Source: Oscillospiraceae bacterium | GTDB lineage: Bacteria > Bacillota > Clostridia > Oscillospirales > Oscillospiraceae | Assembly (NCBI GenBank): GCA_902774015.1 | Contig: CACYHB010000019.1 | Coordinates: 1-64,000, forward strand | Length of the DNA stretch: 64,000 nucleotides | Direction of reading: 5' to 3' | Shown here: positions 26,251-35,509 of the stretch, one piece after another | Position numbering within the stretch: the stretch's first letter is position 1 | Layout: the number at the start of each line of letters is the position of its first letter | The notes under the pieces: model-generated | What the model saw: only the letters and a program-made list of their open reading frames with translations | What the model was told of the DNA's origin: nothing | The model's database searches: none | Program-made: the position numbers and the translations under genes

Positions 26251-26715
26251 TTATTCGATGACGACCATGCCGTCAGGTTTGACGGTGACGGTGTCGCCGG
26301 TTTTGACGGCATCCAGGAATTCGTCGCCCAGCATGTCCACCACGGGCATCTTCGCCTCGGTCCAGACGTCCGCCAGGATCGCGCCGGAGGCGGCGAGGGA
26401 GTCGATGGGCTTGGAGAAGAGCATGCACGCGGGCTGCTTGCCCGCCGCGGCCACGGCGTAGAGCACCATGCCGCCGGTGGTGGAGCCGATGGTCTGGGGG
26501 AGGCACAGGGCCTTGCCCATCATGGGCAGTCCGTACAGGTCGGGATTGTTCTGATCGCCGCACTTGACCTCGGTGTCGTGGCCGAGCGCCTTGAGGTCGC
26601 CGAACATCATGGCCATCTGATAGCTGGCCAGGGTGTTGAAGCCGCCGCGGCTCACCAGGGCCTCCGCCGAGCACTCGCCCGGGACGATCACGCGGCCTTT
26701 GAATTCACGCATCAT
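26251..26715 (-). CDS. Aconitase X small (swivel) subunit
   Basis: 154 aa. Its ATGA overlaps the large-subunit stop. DUF126/AcnX swivel domain: MREFKGRVIVPGECSAEALVSRGGFNTLASY, GKALCLPQTIGSTTGGMVLY, SLAASGAILADVW and TGDTVTVKPDG are family hallmarks. It forms the active site jointly with the catalytic subunit. Known members act as mevalonate-5-phosphate dehydratase in archaea or cis-3-hydroxy-proline dehydratase in bacteria. The substrate here is undetermined. Confidence 0.88.
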   Translation of the reverse strand: MMREFKGRVIVPGECSAEALVSRGGFNTLASYQMAMMFGDLKALGHDTEVKCGDQNNPDLYGLPMMGKALCLPQTIGSTTGGMVLYAVAAAGKQPACMLFSKPIDSLAASGAILADVWTEAKMPVVDMLGDEFLDAVKTGDTVTVKPDGMVVIE

Positions 26716-27986
26716 GCCTCACCTCCCGTAAGGATCTCCAGGATCTCCGCCTCGGTGTGGTATCTGGCGCTGGTATAGGTCCGGAGCTTGTTGGAGCTGG
26801 TGATGACCGCCTTGGATTTGCAGAGAGGGTTGTTCATGTACATCAGCGGGCAGATATAGCTGAGCACCACGCCGTACTTTTTGAGCCGATAGGCGTCCAT
26901 TGTGCGCTCGAACTCCCGGATCACGGGCACCGGCGCCGTGAACACCGTGGGCACCGCCACCTTGCTGCGCCCATGCTTCCGCAGTCCATCGCCGAGCGCC
27001 TCGGTCCAGTCCTGCAGCTGACGGAGCGTCATGTGCGGGCAGCCCACAAAGCAGAGCTGTGGCTTGGCCTCCGGATTCTTCCAGATGACGGGGTAGCTGT
27101 CCTTTACGCGCTGCAGCTCCCGATCGTCGATCACATAGAGCTGCGCGTCCTCCCGGATCAGGCTCTCGCCCAGCTCCGCAGCCTCGGGCGTCAGATGCTC
27201 GATGTGGTAGAGGCCAACCGCGCCGTTGGAAGCGGTGGCCGCGCCGAAATCCTTGAGATAGGTCCTGGCCTCGTCGTTCAGCTCCGTGCCGAGCCACTTG
27301 TCCAGCCCCTTGACGTAGGGCACCTCCTCCATGACCTTCATGCCGATGGCGGAGCCGAGAAGCTGGGCCTCCGGCCGGTGCTCGCATTTGACCTCGACCA
27401 CCCAGCTTGCCTTGCGGCCCTCGTCGGTCAGCAGGCCGAACTCGGGGACGAAGCCCGCGATGGAGCCCATCAGCTCGATCATGCCGGAGTTGCGGTTGCA
27501 GCGCGCGCCGAGGACGGAGTTTGCGTAGACGACGGCGGAACTCTCCGCCCAGGAGAGCACGTCGCCCCTCTTCGGGACGTTGCCGACCTGGTCCAGATAG
27601 CAGGCGCAGGTGTAGTCGTCGTCGCTGGTGATGCCGAGCCTGCGCATCTGCGCCTCATAGCGCTCCTGCTGGGTGTACATGATCTTTTTGAACACCAGAT
27701 CGTCCAGCAGGGAAGAGGGGACCTTCGGATCCAGGGGCTTGGGGTCGGCGGTGAACTTCTGGCCCTCGGGGAGCCCGGCCTCGATCAGCTTGTCATAGAG
27801 ATCGTAGACCGGTTTCAGGACCTCCAGTCCGAAGGAGATCACCGTGTGGCCGTATTTGCTTGTGACAGGCACCATGCGCTCGGCGCCGAAGGCGTCGCCG
27901 TACATGACCAGGGTCTTGACGATCTTGGCCATGATCTCGCCTTCCCTGCCGTCCAGCAGCGCCTGTTGTTCGGGCGTGAGAATCAT
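26712..27986 (-). CDS. Aconitase X catalytic subunit (DUF521)
   Basis: 424 aa from ATG 27986, preceded by AAGGAAAGGAAG. The sequence shows LTPEQQALLDGREGE at the start and conserved metal-cluster cysteines in GARCNRNSG, CFVGCPHMT and CPLMYMN. The partner small subunit is coupled. In a bacterium, a hydroxyproline dehydratase role is the known precedent, but no proline-metabolism gene is close by. Own promoter at 28055-28083. Confidence 0.9.
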   Translation of the reverse strand: MILTPEQQALLDGREGEIMAKIVKTLVMYGDAFGAERMVPVTSKYGHTVISFGLEVLKPVYDLYDKLIEAGLPEGQKFTADPKPLDPKVPSSLLDDLVFKKIMYTQQERYEAQMRRLGITSDDDYTCACYLDQVGNVPKRGDVLSWAESSAVVYANSVLGARCNRNSGMIELMGSIAGFVPEFGLLTDEGRKASWVVEVKCEHRPEAQLLGSAIGMKVMEEVPYVKGLDKWLGTELNDEARTYLKDFGAATASNGAVGLYHIEHLTPEAAELGESLIREDAQLYVIDDRELQRVKDSYPVIWKNPEAKPQLCFVGCPHMTLRQLQDWTEALGDGLRKHGRSKVAVPTVFTAPVPVIREFERTMDAYRLKKYGVVLSYICPLMYMNNPLCKSKAVITSSNKLRTYTSARYHTEAEILEILTGGEA

Positions 27987-28054
27987 GGGAAACCACTTCC
28001 TTTCCTTGTTTGATCTGCCCATGCGGGCTTCCGTCGGCATTCGCCTATAGGATA

Positions 28055-28083
28055 ATTTTACCAGTACCGCCGGCGCAAGTCAA
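28055..28083 (-). promoter_or_regulatory. Promoter of the aconitase-X pair
   Basis: Minus strand TTGACT (28083-28078), 17 bp, TAAAAT (28060-28055). Confidence 0.7.
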
Positions 28084-28126
28084 CGCGCTCAAAGAAATTA
28101 AAAATCCATAAGTCTGCCTGCCTGTG

Positions 28127-28154
28127 TTGAAATTCTTTGCAAATGTGCTATAAT
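28127..28154 (+). promoter_or_regulatory. Promoter of htpG
   Basis: TTGAAA (28127-28132), 16 bp, TATAAT (28149-28154). No CIRCE element is present, so HrcA does not appear to control htpG directly. Confidence 0.75.
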
Positions 28155-28230
28155 AATTCATTATGAAAAATAGGGCGAGTGGCGGCATTTGCCGCCGGCC
28201 CCAAATGTAATGGAGGCATTCAAACAAACC

Positions 28231-30141
28231 ATGGGCAAAAAGCAGTTCAAGGCCGAGTCGAAGCGTCTGCTCGACCTGATGATCAATTCCATTTACACCA
28301 ACAAGGAGATCTTCCTGCGTGAGATCCTCTCCAACGCGTCCGACGCCATCGACAAGCTCTGCTATCTGAGCCTGACCGACGATCAGGTTGGCCTGAACCG
28401 GGACGACTTCAAGATCGAGATCCTGGTGGACAAAGAGGCCCGCACCATCACCGTGCGCGACAACGGCATCGGCATGAATCTGGAGGAGGCGGAGAACAAC
28501 CTGGGCGTCATCGCCAAGTCCGGCTCCTTCAAGTTCAAGGACGAGATGGACAGCGAAAAGGCCGAGGACATCTCCATCATCGGCCAGTTCGGCGTGGGCT
28601 TCTATTCCGCCTTCATGGTGGCCGACGAGGTCACCGTCCTGACCCGCAAGTACGGCGAGGAGCAGGGCGTCAAGTGGCAGAGCAAGGGCGCCGACGGCTA
28701 CACCGTGACCCCCGTTGAGAAGGATACCGTGGGCACCGACGTCATCATGCACCTGAAGGCCGACAGCGACGAGGAGATCTACGGCTCCTACCTGGAGGTC
28801 TGGAAGATCAAGGCCCTTGTGAAGAAGTATTCCGACTACGTGCGCTGGCCCATCAGGATGGACGTGGAGCACCAGGAGCGCTTTGAGACCGGCGAGAAGA
28901 ACGACGACGGCAGCCCCAAGTACGACTACCGCATGGTCACCGAGAACGAGACGCTCAACTCCATGATCCCCATCTGGCAGCGCTCCAAGAGCGAAGTGAC
29001 CGACGATGACTGCATCGCCTGGTACAAGGAGAAGAACCGGGACCGCAAGGACCCCTGCGCGCTGGTGCGCGTGAACGCCGAGGGCCAGGTGAGCTACAAG
29101 GCCATGCTCTTCGTCCCCGGCGAGCAGAATGAAAACGTCTTTTCCGGCGACAATAAGGGCGGCGTCACGCTCTACTCCAACGGCGTCATGATCATGGAGA
29201 AGTGCGACAAGCTGCTGCACGACTACTTCGATTTCGTCAAGGGCGTGGTGGATTCTCCCGACTTGTCCCTGAACATCTCCCGCGAGATCCTCCAGCACGA
29301 CCGGCAGCTGCGCATCATCGGCCAGAACCTCGAGAAGCGCATCAAAGGGGAGCTGGAAAAGCTCATGCGGGACGACCGGCCCAAGTACGAGGAGTTCTTC
29401 CGCAACTTCGGCAACGACCTGAAGGTGGGCGTGTGCGACGAGTACGGCCGCTACAAGGACTTCCTGCGCGACCTGCTGCTCTTCTACACCTCCGAGGACC
29501 ACATGGTGACGCTCAAGGAGTATGTGGAGAACATGCCCGAGAGCCAGAAATCCATCTATTACGCCACCTCCGCCACGGTGAAGCAGGCCATGAACCTGCC
29601 CCAGTGCCAGGAGGTCCGGGACCGGGGCTATGAGCTCATTTACCTGACCAGCCCTCTGGACGAGATGGTGCTGGAGGCCCTGCGGGAGCAGGACGGCAAG
29701 AGCTTCTGCAACGTGGTCACCGACGATCTCGGCTTTGAGACCGAGGAGGAGAAGAAGGCCGCCGAGGAGCGGGACATCGAGAACAAGGAGCTGCTGGACT
29801 TCGTGAAGGAGTCCGTCGGCGAGGACGTGAACAAGGTCCGCCTGAGCCGCAAGCTCACGACCCAGCCCTGCTGCCTGACCACCGAGGGCGCCCTCACGCT
29901 GGAGATGGAGCGCTACTTCCGCCACGGCCCCAGCGAGGAGCTGCGCAAGCTGCGCGCCACCCGCGTGCTGGAGCTCAACGCCGAACACCGCAGCTTCCGG
30001 GTCCTCAAGGAGGCCTTCGAGAACGATAAAGACAAGGCCGCCCGCCTCTCCCGCGTGCTCTACGCGCTGGCCGAGCTGAGCGCCGGCGTGAACGTGGAGG
30101 ATCCCGTCGCCTTCGCCGCGGACGTGGCGGAGATGTTTTAA
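28231..30141 (+). CDS. htpG: Molecular chaperone HtpG (Hsp90)
   Basis: 636 aa from ATG 28231. The family start KKQFKAESKRLLDLMINSIY follows immediately. GGAGG is 14 bases upstream, farther than usual, and an ATG at 28210 is the alternative. N-terminal GHKL ATPase motifs: EILSNASDAIDKL, DNGIGMNLEEA and GQFGVGFYSAFMVAD. The middle and C-terminal dimerisation domains are complete. ATP-driven folding of client proteins in the cytoplasm. Monocistronic. Confidence 0.97.
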   Translation: MGKKQFKAESKRLLDLMINSIYTNKEIFLREILSNASDAIDKLCYLSLTDDQVGLNRDDFKIEILVDKEARTITVRDNGIGMNLEEAENNLGVIAKSGSFKFKDEMDSEKAEDISIIGQFGVGFYSAFMVADEVTVLTRKYGEEQGVKWQSKGADGYTVTPVEKDTVGTDVIMHLKADSDEEIYGSYLEVWKIKALVKKYSDYVRWPIRMDVEHQERFETGEKNDDGSPKYDYRMVTENETLNSMIPIWQRSKSEVTDDDCIAWYKEKNRDRKDPCALVRVNAEGQVSYKAMLFVPGEQNENVFSGDNKGGVTLYSNGVMIMEKCDKLLHDYFDFVKGVVDSPDLSLNISREILQHDRQLRIIGQNLEKRIKGELEKLMRDDRPKYEEFFRNFGNDLKVGVCDEYGRYKDFLRDLLLFYTSEDHMVTLKEYVENMPESQKSIYYATSATVKQAMNLPQCQEVRDRGYELIYLTSPLDEMVLEALREQDGKSFCNVVTDDLGFETEEEKKAAEERDIENKELLDFVKESVGEDVNKVRLSRKLTTQPCCLTTEGALTLEMERYFRHGPSEELRKLRATRVLELNAEHRSFRVLKEAFENDKDKAARLSRVLYALAELSAGVNVEDPVAFAADVAEMF

Positions 30142-30144
30142 AGT

Positions 30145-30172
30145 CGTAACGGTTCAGAACTGAACCGTTACG
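30145..30172 (+). terminator. Hairpin after htpG
   Basis: 13-bp perfect stem CGTAACGGTTCAG / CTGAACCGTTACG with an AA loop, three bases after the stop. No T run follows, so it may be a weak terminator or an mRNA end stabiliser. Confidence 0.5.
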
Positions 30173-30186
30173 GGGAAAGCTTGCGC

Positions 30187-30289
30187 TTATCGCACGAGGC
30201 GCACGGGGGACGCGCCCCGTTTGGTCGGCGCAAGGCCTCGCAGTGCTCGGCTCAGGGCGTTTTTGATGAGGCAAAGCCCCGTCAAAAAC
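30187..30289 (-). repeat. Dispersed intergenic repeat, family R2, copy 2
   Basis: Read on the minus strand this is about 70 percent identical by eye to 11495-11594 over its full length, with the same GTTTTTG/CAAAAAC pair and blocks GAGCCGAGC, TGCGAGGCCT, CGACCAAACG and GGCGCGTC. It fills the htpG-hemW gap. Confidence 0.6.
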
Positions 30290-30351
30290 GGAATGATAAA
30301 GTCGCATAGCGGCGCCGCAGCGATTGACTATTTACTCTTTCAGGAGTTTTT

Positions 30352-31623
30352 ATGAAACCAAGACTCGGAATCTACATCCACATCCCCTTCTGCGCCGGCA
30401 AGTGCAGCTACTGCGACTTCTATTCCCTGGCCGGATGCGACAACATGATGCCGGAGTACCAGAAGGCGCTGCTGGCCCATATCGCCGAGTCCGCCCCGGG
30501 GATCAAGAACTACGAGGTGGACAGCATTTACTTCGGCGGCGGCACGCCCAGCTACTACGGGGCCGAGCGCATCGGGGAGGTCTTCGACCTCCTGAAGCGC
30601 AACGGCAACGTTCGCCTGGACGCGGAGGTCACGGTGGAGTGCAATCCCGACAGCATGAACCCCGAGATGCTCAAGGCGCTTCGGCAGGAGGGCGTGAACC
30701 GCCTGTCCGTCGGCGTGCAGGCCACGAACAACGACCTGCTCAAGCTCATCGGGCGGCGGCACAATTTCCAGCAGGCGGTGAAGGCCTTTTCCGACGCCCG
30801 GAAGGCCGGCTTTGACAACATCAGCCTGGACCTGATCTACGGCCTTCCCAGCCAGACCAAGAGCGACTGGGCCGAGACCCTCTCCCGGATCGTGGAGCTG
30901 CACCCCGAGCACATCAGCTGCTACGGCCTCAAGCTGGAGCCGGGCACAAAGATGTACGAGGACTACTACGGCTCGCCCATCCTCCCGGATGACGACGAGC
31001 AGGCGGACATGTATTCCTACGCCGCCGAGATGCTGGAGCGCTACGGCTACCGGCAGTACGAGATCTCCAATTTCAGCGCGCCGGGCTTCGAGTCGCGGCA
31101 CAATCTGAAATACTGGAACCTGGACGACTATATGGGCTTCGGCCCCGGCGCCCACTCCTGCGTGGGGAGCCTGCGCTACAGCTTCGTCAAGGATCTCAAG
31201 CAGTATATTTCCCGCGTGACCCGCAAGGTCAGCATCGTGGACGAATACGAGAAGGTAGACCCCCTGGAGCGGGCGGTGGAGTATATCATGCTCGCCATGC
31301 GCACCAGCCGCGGCATCTCCCGGGAGGACTACGTCAGCCGCTGCCAGTGCGACTGGCAGCCCATCATCCGGGTGCTGCGCGCCTTCGCGGAGAAGGGCTG
31401 GGCCGAGGAGACCGACGGCCGCTGGCACTTCACCGTGCCGGGCTTCCTGATCTCCAACACCCTGATCGGCATCCTGCTGGAGGCCCAGGCCAACGGCCGG
31501 GCCGAGTACACCCCCTGGGTGGACAGGGCGGAGGAGGCCGAAAAAAAGATCAGCCTTCCCAAGGGCGAGGACGAGCTCTTCGCCGAGATGTATGAGGAGA
31601 AGACCGGGGCCCACGAGGCGTGA
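30352..31623 (+). CDS. hemW: Radical SAM heme chaperone HemW
   Basis: 423 aa, ATG with CAGGAG upstream. The radical-SAM cysteines are C14, C18 and C21 (FCAGKCSYCDFY), followed by the family motif YFGGGTPS, VECNPDSM and GVQATNNDLLKLIGRRH. The C-terminal HemW domain is present (DYMGFGPGAHS). Known as a heme-binding chaperone, long annotated as coproporphyrinogen III oxidase-like. The CNxR-type cysteine context separating it from true HemN supports HemW. Confidence 0.94.
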   Translation: MKPRLGIYIHIPFCAGKCSYCDFYSLAGCDNMMPEYQKALLAHIAESAPGIKNYEVDSIYFGGGTPSYYGAERIGEVFDLLKRNGNVRLDAEVTVECNPDSMNPEMLKALRQEGVNRLSVGVQATNNDLLKLIGRRHNFQQAVKAFSDARKAGFDNISLDLIYGLPSQTKSDWAETLSRIVELHPEHISCYGLKLEPGTKMYEDYYGSPILPDDDEQADMYSYAAEMLERYGYRQYEISNFSAPGFESRHNLKYWNLDDYMGFGPGAHSCVGSLRYSFVKDLKQYISRVTRKVSIVDEYEKVDPLERAVEYIMLAMRTSRGISREDYVSRCQCDWQPIIRVLRAFAEKGWAEETDGRWHFTVPGFLISNTLIGILLEAQANGRAEYTPWVDRAEEAEKKISLPKGEDELFAEMYEEKTGAHEA

Positions 31624-31650
31624 CGGGATCGGAAAGCCTGAGGAGATAAC

Positions 31651-33399
31651 GTGGCGAACAGAAACGAGAGAAGCGGCGCCCATGTGAATCGGGACGCCGA
31701 GCGCGCAAGAGAAGAAAAGCGCGTGCGGCTCGCCGCCGAAAAGCGGCGGACAGAAGCTGTCCGGGCCCAGGAGCAGGAAGCGAGAGAGGCGGTCCGGCAG
31801 AGGAAGGCCCGCATGGCCCGCAAAAAGAGAAAGAAACTCTGGAGACGGATAAAAGTCACCCTGATCGTTCTGCTGATTCTGCTGGTTCTGGCGGCGGGCG
31901 GGCTGACGTATCTGGCCATCCGCATCAGCGAGAGCGACGTGAACCTGCCCAACGTCTACCTCAACGGGATCGACGTGAGCCGCCTGACCCGGCAGGAGAC
32001 GCTGGAAAAGCTCAACGCCGCCGGTTGGGATGAGGACGCCGCCGATCCCATGGTGGTGACGCTTCCCATGGGCGTGGGCTTCACGCTGGACCGGCGCACG
32101 GCGGGCGTGGCCCTGACCGCGGACGTGGCCGCGGAGGCCGCCTACCGATACGGCCACACCCAGGACGCCTTCGATAACCTCCTGTGCTTCCTGGACGGGC
32201 TGACGGACCGGACCGACGTGGCACTGTCTTTCCCCCTGCTGGACGAGGCCTACGTCCGCGAGGAGACCGGCAAGGCCGTGGAGCGCTTCAACGAGAAGGT
32301 TGCCGGCAGCAGCGAGGCCCGGGTCGATCTGGAGAAGGCGGAGATCCGCACCGTGAAGGGAGCGGGGGAACTCTCCGTGGACAGCGAAGCCATCGTCAGC
32401 GGCGTCTGCCAGGCGCTGATGAACGGTGAGCGCAGCTTTGAATACGGGCAGATCGACGGGACGCCCAGCATGCCGGATTACGACAAGCTCTATCTGGAGC
32501 TGAAGGCGGAGCCGAAAGACGCTTATTTCAAGGACGACGGCAGCTTCGAGGTCGTGGACGAGATCGTGGGCTGCAGCTTTGACGCATCCGCCGCCAGAGC
32601 CGCCTGGGAGCAGGCGGAGCTGATGGAAGAGATCGTGACGCCGCTGATCATTACCGAACCCGCCGTCACGGGCGAGAGCCTGCGCGGCATGCTCTACCGG
32701 GACGTGCTGGGCTATCAGACCACGGTCTACGCCTCCAGCGGCGAAAACCGCTGCAACAACATCGAGCTGGCCGCCTCCCGCATCAACGGCGTGATCCTCA
32801 TGCCGGGGGAGACCTTCTCCTATAACGAGACCGTGGGCCAGCGGACCCGGGAGGCCGGTTTCCTGGAGGCCGGCGCCTACGCCAACGGCGAGAGGGTGCA
32901 GGAGGTGGGCGGCGGTATCTGCCAGGTATCCTCCACGCTCTACTGCGCCGCGATGTTTGCAAACCTGGAGACCGTGTCCCGCACCAGCCACATGTTCCGC
33001 GTGGACTATCTTCCCATCGCCTACGACGCGACGGTGAGCTGGCCCAGCCCGGACTTCAAGTTCCGCAACAACCGGGAGTACCCCGTCAAGATCGTGGCCT
33101 ACACCTCGGAAGAGAAGGAACTCACCGTGGAGATCCACGGCACGGACGTGGACGGCAGCTACGTAGAGCTCACCAACACCATGTACGCCGTTTTTGACCC
33201 GACCTATACCAGCGTGCAGACCGGCTGGGGCGCCCAGGCGACCCGGCACGTCTACGATGCCGACGGCAACGAGATCGCCACGATCAAGGAGCCTTACGGC
33301 AGCTACAACAAGCACCCGGAGGACATTGAGTGGCCGCCCGAATACTACGCCGCCCAGGAGAGCGCCGGGACCGGCGACGCGACCGTCGTCTTCGGCTGA
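31651..33399 (+). CDS. VanW-family envelope protein
   Basis: 582 aa, GTG with GAGGAG upstream, 27 bases after hemW. A charged cytoplasmic head of about 65 residues, one membrane helix (about 70-92), then putative peptidoglycan-binding-like repeats and a VanW domain with GGGICQVSSTLYCAAMFANL near residue 420 preceded by LMPGETFSYNETVGQRT. VanW proteins occur in vancomycin clusters and widely in spore-forming Firmicutes. Their biochemical role is unknown, probably in wall modification. Confidence 0.87.
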   Translation: MANRNERSGAHVNRDAERAREEKRVRLAAEKRRTEAVRAQEQEAREAVRQRKARMARKKRKKLWRRIKVTLIVLLILLVLAAGGLTYLAIRISESDVNLPNVYLNGIDVSRLTRQETLEKLNAAGWDEDAADPMVVTLPMGVGFTLDRRTAGVALTADVAAEAAYRYGHTQDAFDNLLCFLDGLTDRTDVALSFPLLDEAYVREETGKAVERFNEKVAGSSEARVDLEKAEIRTVKGAGELSVDSEAIVSGVCQALMNGERSFEYGQIDGTPSMPDYDKLYLELKAEPKDAYFKDDGSFEVVDEIVGCSFDASAARAAWEQAELMEEIVTPLIITEPAVTGESLRGMLYRDVLGYQTTVYASSGENRCNNIELAASRINGVILMPGETFSYNETVGQRTREAGFLEAGAYANGERVQEVGGGICQVSSTLYCAAMFANLETVSRTSHMFRVDYLPIAYDATVSWPSPDFKFRNNREYPVKIVAYTSEEKELTVEIHGTDVDGSYVELTNTMYAVFDPTYTSVQTGWGAQATRHVYDADGNEIATIKEPYGSYNKHPEDIEWPPEYYAAQESAGTGDATVVFG

Positions 33400-33439
33400 G
33401 ACCGCAGAAACATTTTTGAGATACAGGAGAGAAGAGAGC

Positions 33440-35320
33440 ATGGAAAAGAAAACCTTCTACATTACCACCCCGATCTACTATCCGTCGGACAAGCTGCACA
33501 TCGGGCATGCCTACTGCACCGTCGCCACCGACGCGATCGCCCGCTACAAGCGCCTGCGCGGCTATGACGTGATGTTCCTGACAGGCACCGACGAGCACGG
33601 CCAGAAGATCGAGGCCAAGGCGAAGGCTGCCGGCGTCACGCCGAAGGAGTTCGTCGACCGCATCGTCGAGGGCGAGAAGGGCATCAAGGATCTGTGGAGA
33701 CTGATGAACATCTCCAACGACCGCTTCATTCGCACCACCGACGACTATCACGTGCAGTCCATCCAGCGGGTGTTCCGCAAGATGTACGACAACGGGGATA
33801 TCTACAAGGGCAAGTACAGCGGCAAGTACTGCAAGGACTGCGAGAGCTTCTGGACCGAGACCCAGCTCGTCGACGGCAAGTGCCCCGACTGCGGCCGCGC
33901 CGAGACCGGCACCTTCCTTGAGCCCGCCTCCCGCGTCAACGAGATGATCAACAACTTCATCAAGCCGGGCCTCGAGGATCTCTGCGTCTCCCGCACCAGC
34001 TTCACCTGGGGCGTGCCCGTGGACTTCGATCCGGGCCACGTCGTCTACGTCTGGGTCGACGCGCTGTACAACTACTGCACGGCGCTGGGCCTGTACAACG
34101 ACCGCTATCACGATTTTGAGAAGTACTGGCCGGCGGACGTGCACGTCGTCGGCAAGGAGATCGTGCGCTTCCACTCGATCATCTGGCCCGCCATGCTCAT
34201 GAGCGCCGGCCTGCCCCTGCCGAAGAAGGTCTACGGCCACGGCTGGCTGATCATCGACGGCGGCAAGGTCTCCAAGTCCAAGGCCAACAACTCCGCCAAC
34301 GTCATCGACCCCTACATCCTCTCCGAGAAATTCGGCGTCGACGCGCTGCGCTTCTTCCTTCTGCGCACCTTCCCCTTCGGTTCCGACGGCAACTTCTCCA
34401 ACGAGCTGTTGATCTCCACGATCAACACCGACCTGGCCAACGACCTCGGCAACCTCGTCTCCCGCACGACGGCGATGATCGAGAAGTACTTCGGCGGCCA
34501 TCTGCCCGCTGAGCGCGTGTCCGATCCGATGGACGACGAGCTCAAGGCCATGATCGCCGCTCTGCCGGAGCGCTACGCCGCGCAGATGGACATCTACCAG
34601 CCCCACCTCGCCCTCGAGGAGGTCTTCCGCTGCATCCAGCGCGCCAACAAGTACATCGACGAGACCGCGCCCTGGAAGCTGGCGAAGGACGAGGCCAACA
34701 AGCCCCGTCTGGCCGAGGTCATGTACAACCTGCTCGAGGCTCTGCGCGTCAGCCTCATCTGCCTGACGCCCTTTATGCCCGAAAGCTGCGACAAGGCCTT
34801 CGCGCAGATCGGCGCGCAGGAATGCCGCTCCTGGGATGACGCCTTCTACGGCGCGCTCAAGGGCGAGTTCACGGTGCGCAAGGGAGAGACGCTCTTCCCG
34901 CGCCTTGATCTGGACAAGACCCTGGCCGAGCTGGAGGAGATCTCCCGCCGCTCGAAGGCCCCGGCTGCCAAGCCCGTCCTGCCGGACGTGACGATCGACG
35001 AGTTTGCCAAATGCGACATGCGCGTGTGCAAGGTGCTCTCCTGCGAGGCTGTGAAGAAGAGCGAAAAGCTCCTCAAGTTCCAGCTTGACGACGGCTCCGG
35101 CACCCCGCGCCAGATCCTCTCCGGCATCCACAAGTTCTACGAGCCGGAGCAGCTCGTCGGCAAGACCGTGGTCGCGATCCTGAACCTGCCGCCGCGCAAG
35201 ATGATGGGGCAGGACTCCAACGGCATGCTGCTGTCCGCCGTCAAAGAGGTCGACGGCAAGGAGCAGCTGCACCTGATGATCCTCGACGACTCCGTCCCCG
35301 CCGGCGCGCAGCTCTGCTGA
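33440..35320 (+). CDS. metG: Methionyl-tRNA synthetase with C-terminal tRNA-binding domain, internally shortened
   Basis: 626 aa from ATG 33440. HIGH motif at 20-23 (LHIGHAYCTVATDAIARYKR), TGTDEHGQKIEAKA, catalytic WVDALYNY, KVSKS (276-280, in place of KMSKS), and a C-terminal EMAP/Trbp111-like domain (CDMRVCKVLSCEAV onwards). Compared with Bacillus-type MetRS as I recall it, about 30 residues between CPDCGR (near 150) and SRVNEMINNF are missing. This is the connective-peptide stretch that normally holds an EExYFF motif. Four residues are also inserted after KVSKSKA. The frame is otherwise intact, so the enzyme may be a divergent variant, or the site could be a local assembly deletion. Confidence 0.92.
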   Translation: MEKKTFYITTPIYYPSDKLHIGHAYCTVATDAIARYKRLRGYDVMFLTGTDEHGQKIEAKAKAAGVTPKEFVDRIVEGEKGIKDLWRLMNISNDRFIRTTDDYHVQSIQRVFRKMYDNGDIYKGKYSGKYCKDCESFWTETQLVDGKCPDCGRAETGTFLEPASRVNEMINNFIKPGLEDLCVSRTSFTWGVPVDFDPGHVVYVWVDALYNYCTALGLYNDRYHDFEKYWPADVHVVGKEIVRFHSIIWPAMLMSAGLPLPKKVYGHGWLIIDGGKVSKSKANNSANVIDPYILSEKFGVDALRFFLLRTFPFGSDGNFSNELLISTINTDLANDLGNLVSRTTAMIEKYFGGHLPAERVSDPMDDELKAMIAALPERYAAQMDIYQPHLALEEVFRCIQRANKYIDETAPWKLAKDEANKPRLAEVMYNLLEALRVSLICLTPFMPESCDKAFAQIGAQECRSWDDAFYGALKGEFTVRKGETLFPRLDLDKTLAELEEISRRSKAPAAKPVLPDVTIDEFAKCDMRVCKVLSCEAVKKSEKLLKFQLDDGSGTPRQILSGIHKFYEPEQLVGKTVVAILNLPPRKMMGQDSNGMLLSAVKEVDGKEQLHLMILDDSVPAGAQLC

Positions 35321-35326
35321 CGTCAG

Positions 35327-35398
35327 AATGATACAGCAAGGTCAGAGGGCCACCCGTATGGGTGACCCTCTTGATCGTCTGTATCATTCTTCCTTTTG
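35327..35398 (+). terminator. Terminator of metG
   Basis: Nested stems: outer AATGATACAG / CTGTATCATT (35327-35336, 35379-35388) encloses AGAGGGCCACCC / GGGTGACCCTCT. CTTCCTTTT follows. Confidence 0.65.
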
Positions 35399-35465
35399 AT
35401 CGCAGACCCGCTGCGCCGGGCTCAGCGATTGTGCAACGATGCCGCCCGAAGGGGCGGCTTCCGAA

Positions 35466-35504
35466 GAAAAAGCATCCCCGGCGACTGCTGTCGCCGGGGA
35501 TGCT
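35466..35504 (-). terminator. Terminator of the heat-shock operon
   Basis: 15-bp perfect stem AGCATCCCCGGCGAC / GTCGCCGGGGATGCT with a TGCT loop. On the minus strand TTTTTC follows. Six bases past the dnaJ stop. Confidence 0.9.
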
Positions 35505-35509
35505 TCCGT

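Noticed and set aside
28045-29988. Long minus-strand frame opposite htpG
   Set aside because: Antisense to a highly conserved chaperone and rich in Leu/His/Val runs typical of the complement of GC-rich genes.
30340-33441. Very long open frame (over 1000 codons) on the minus strand opposite hemW and the VanW gene
   Set aside because: A GC-rich antisense shadow: composition is dominated by Val, His, Arg and Gly, with no domains, and the plus-strand genes there have clear motifs and ribosome sites.
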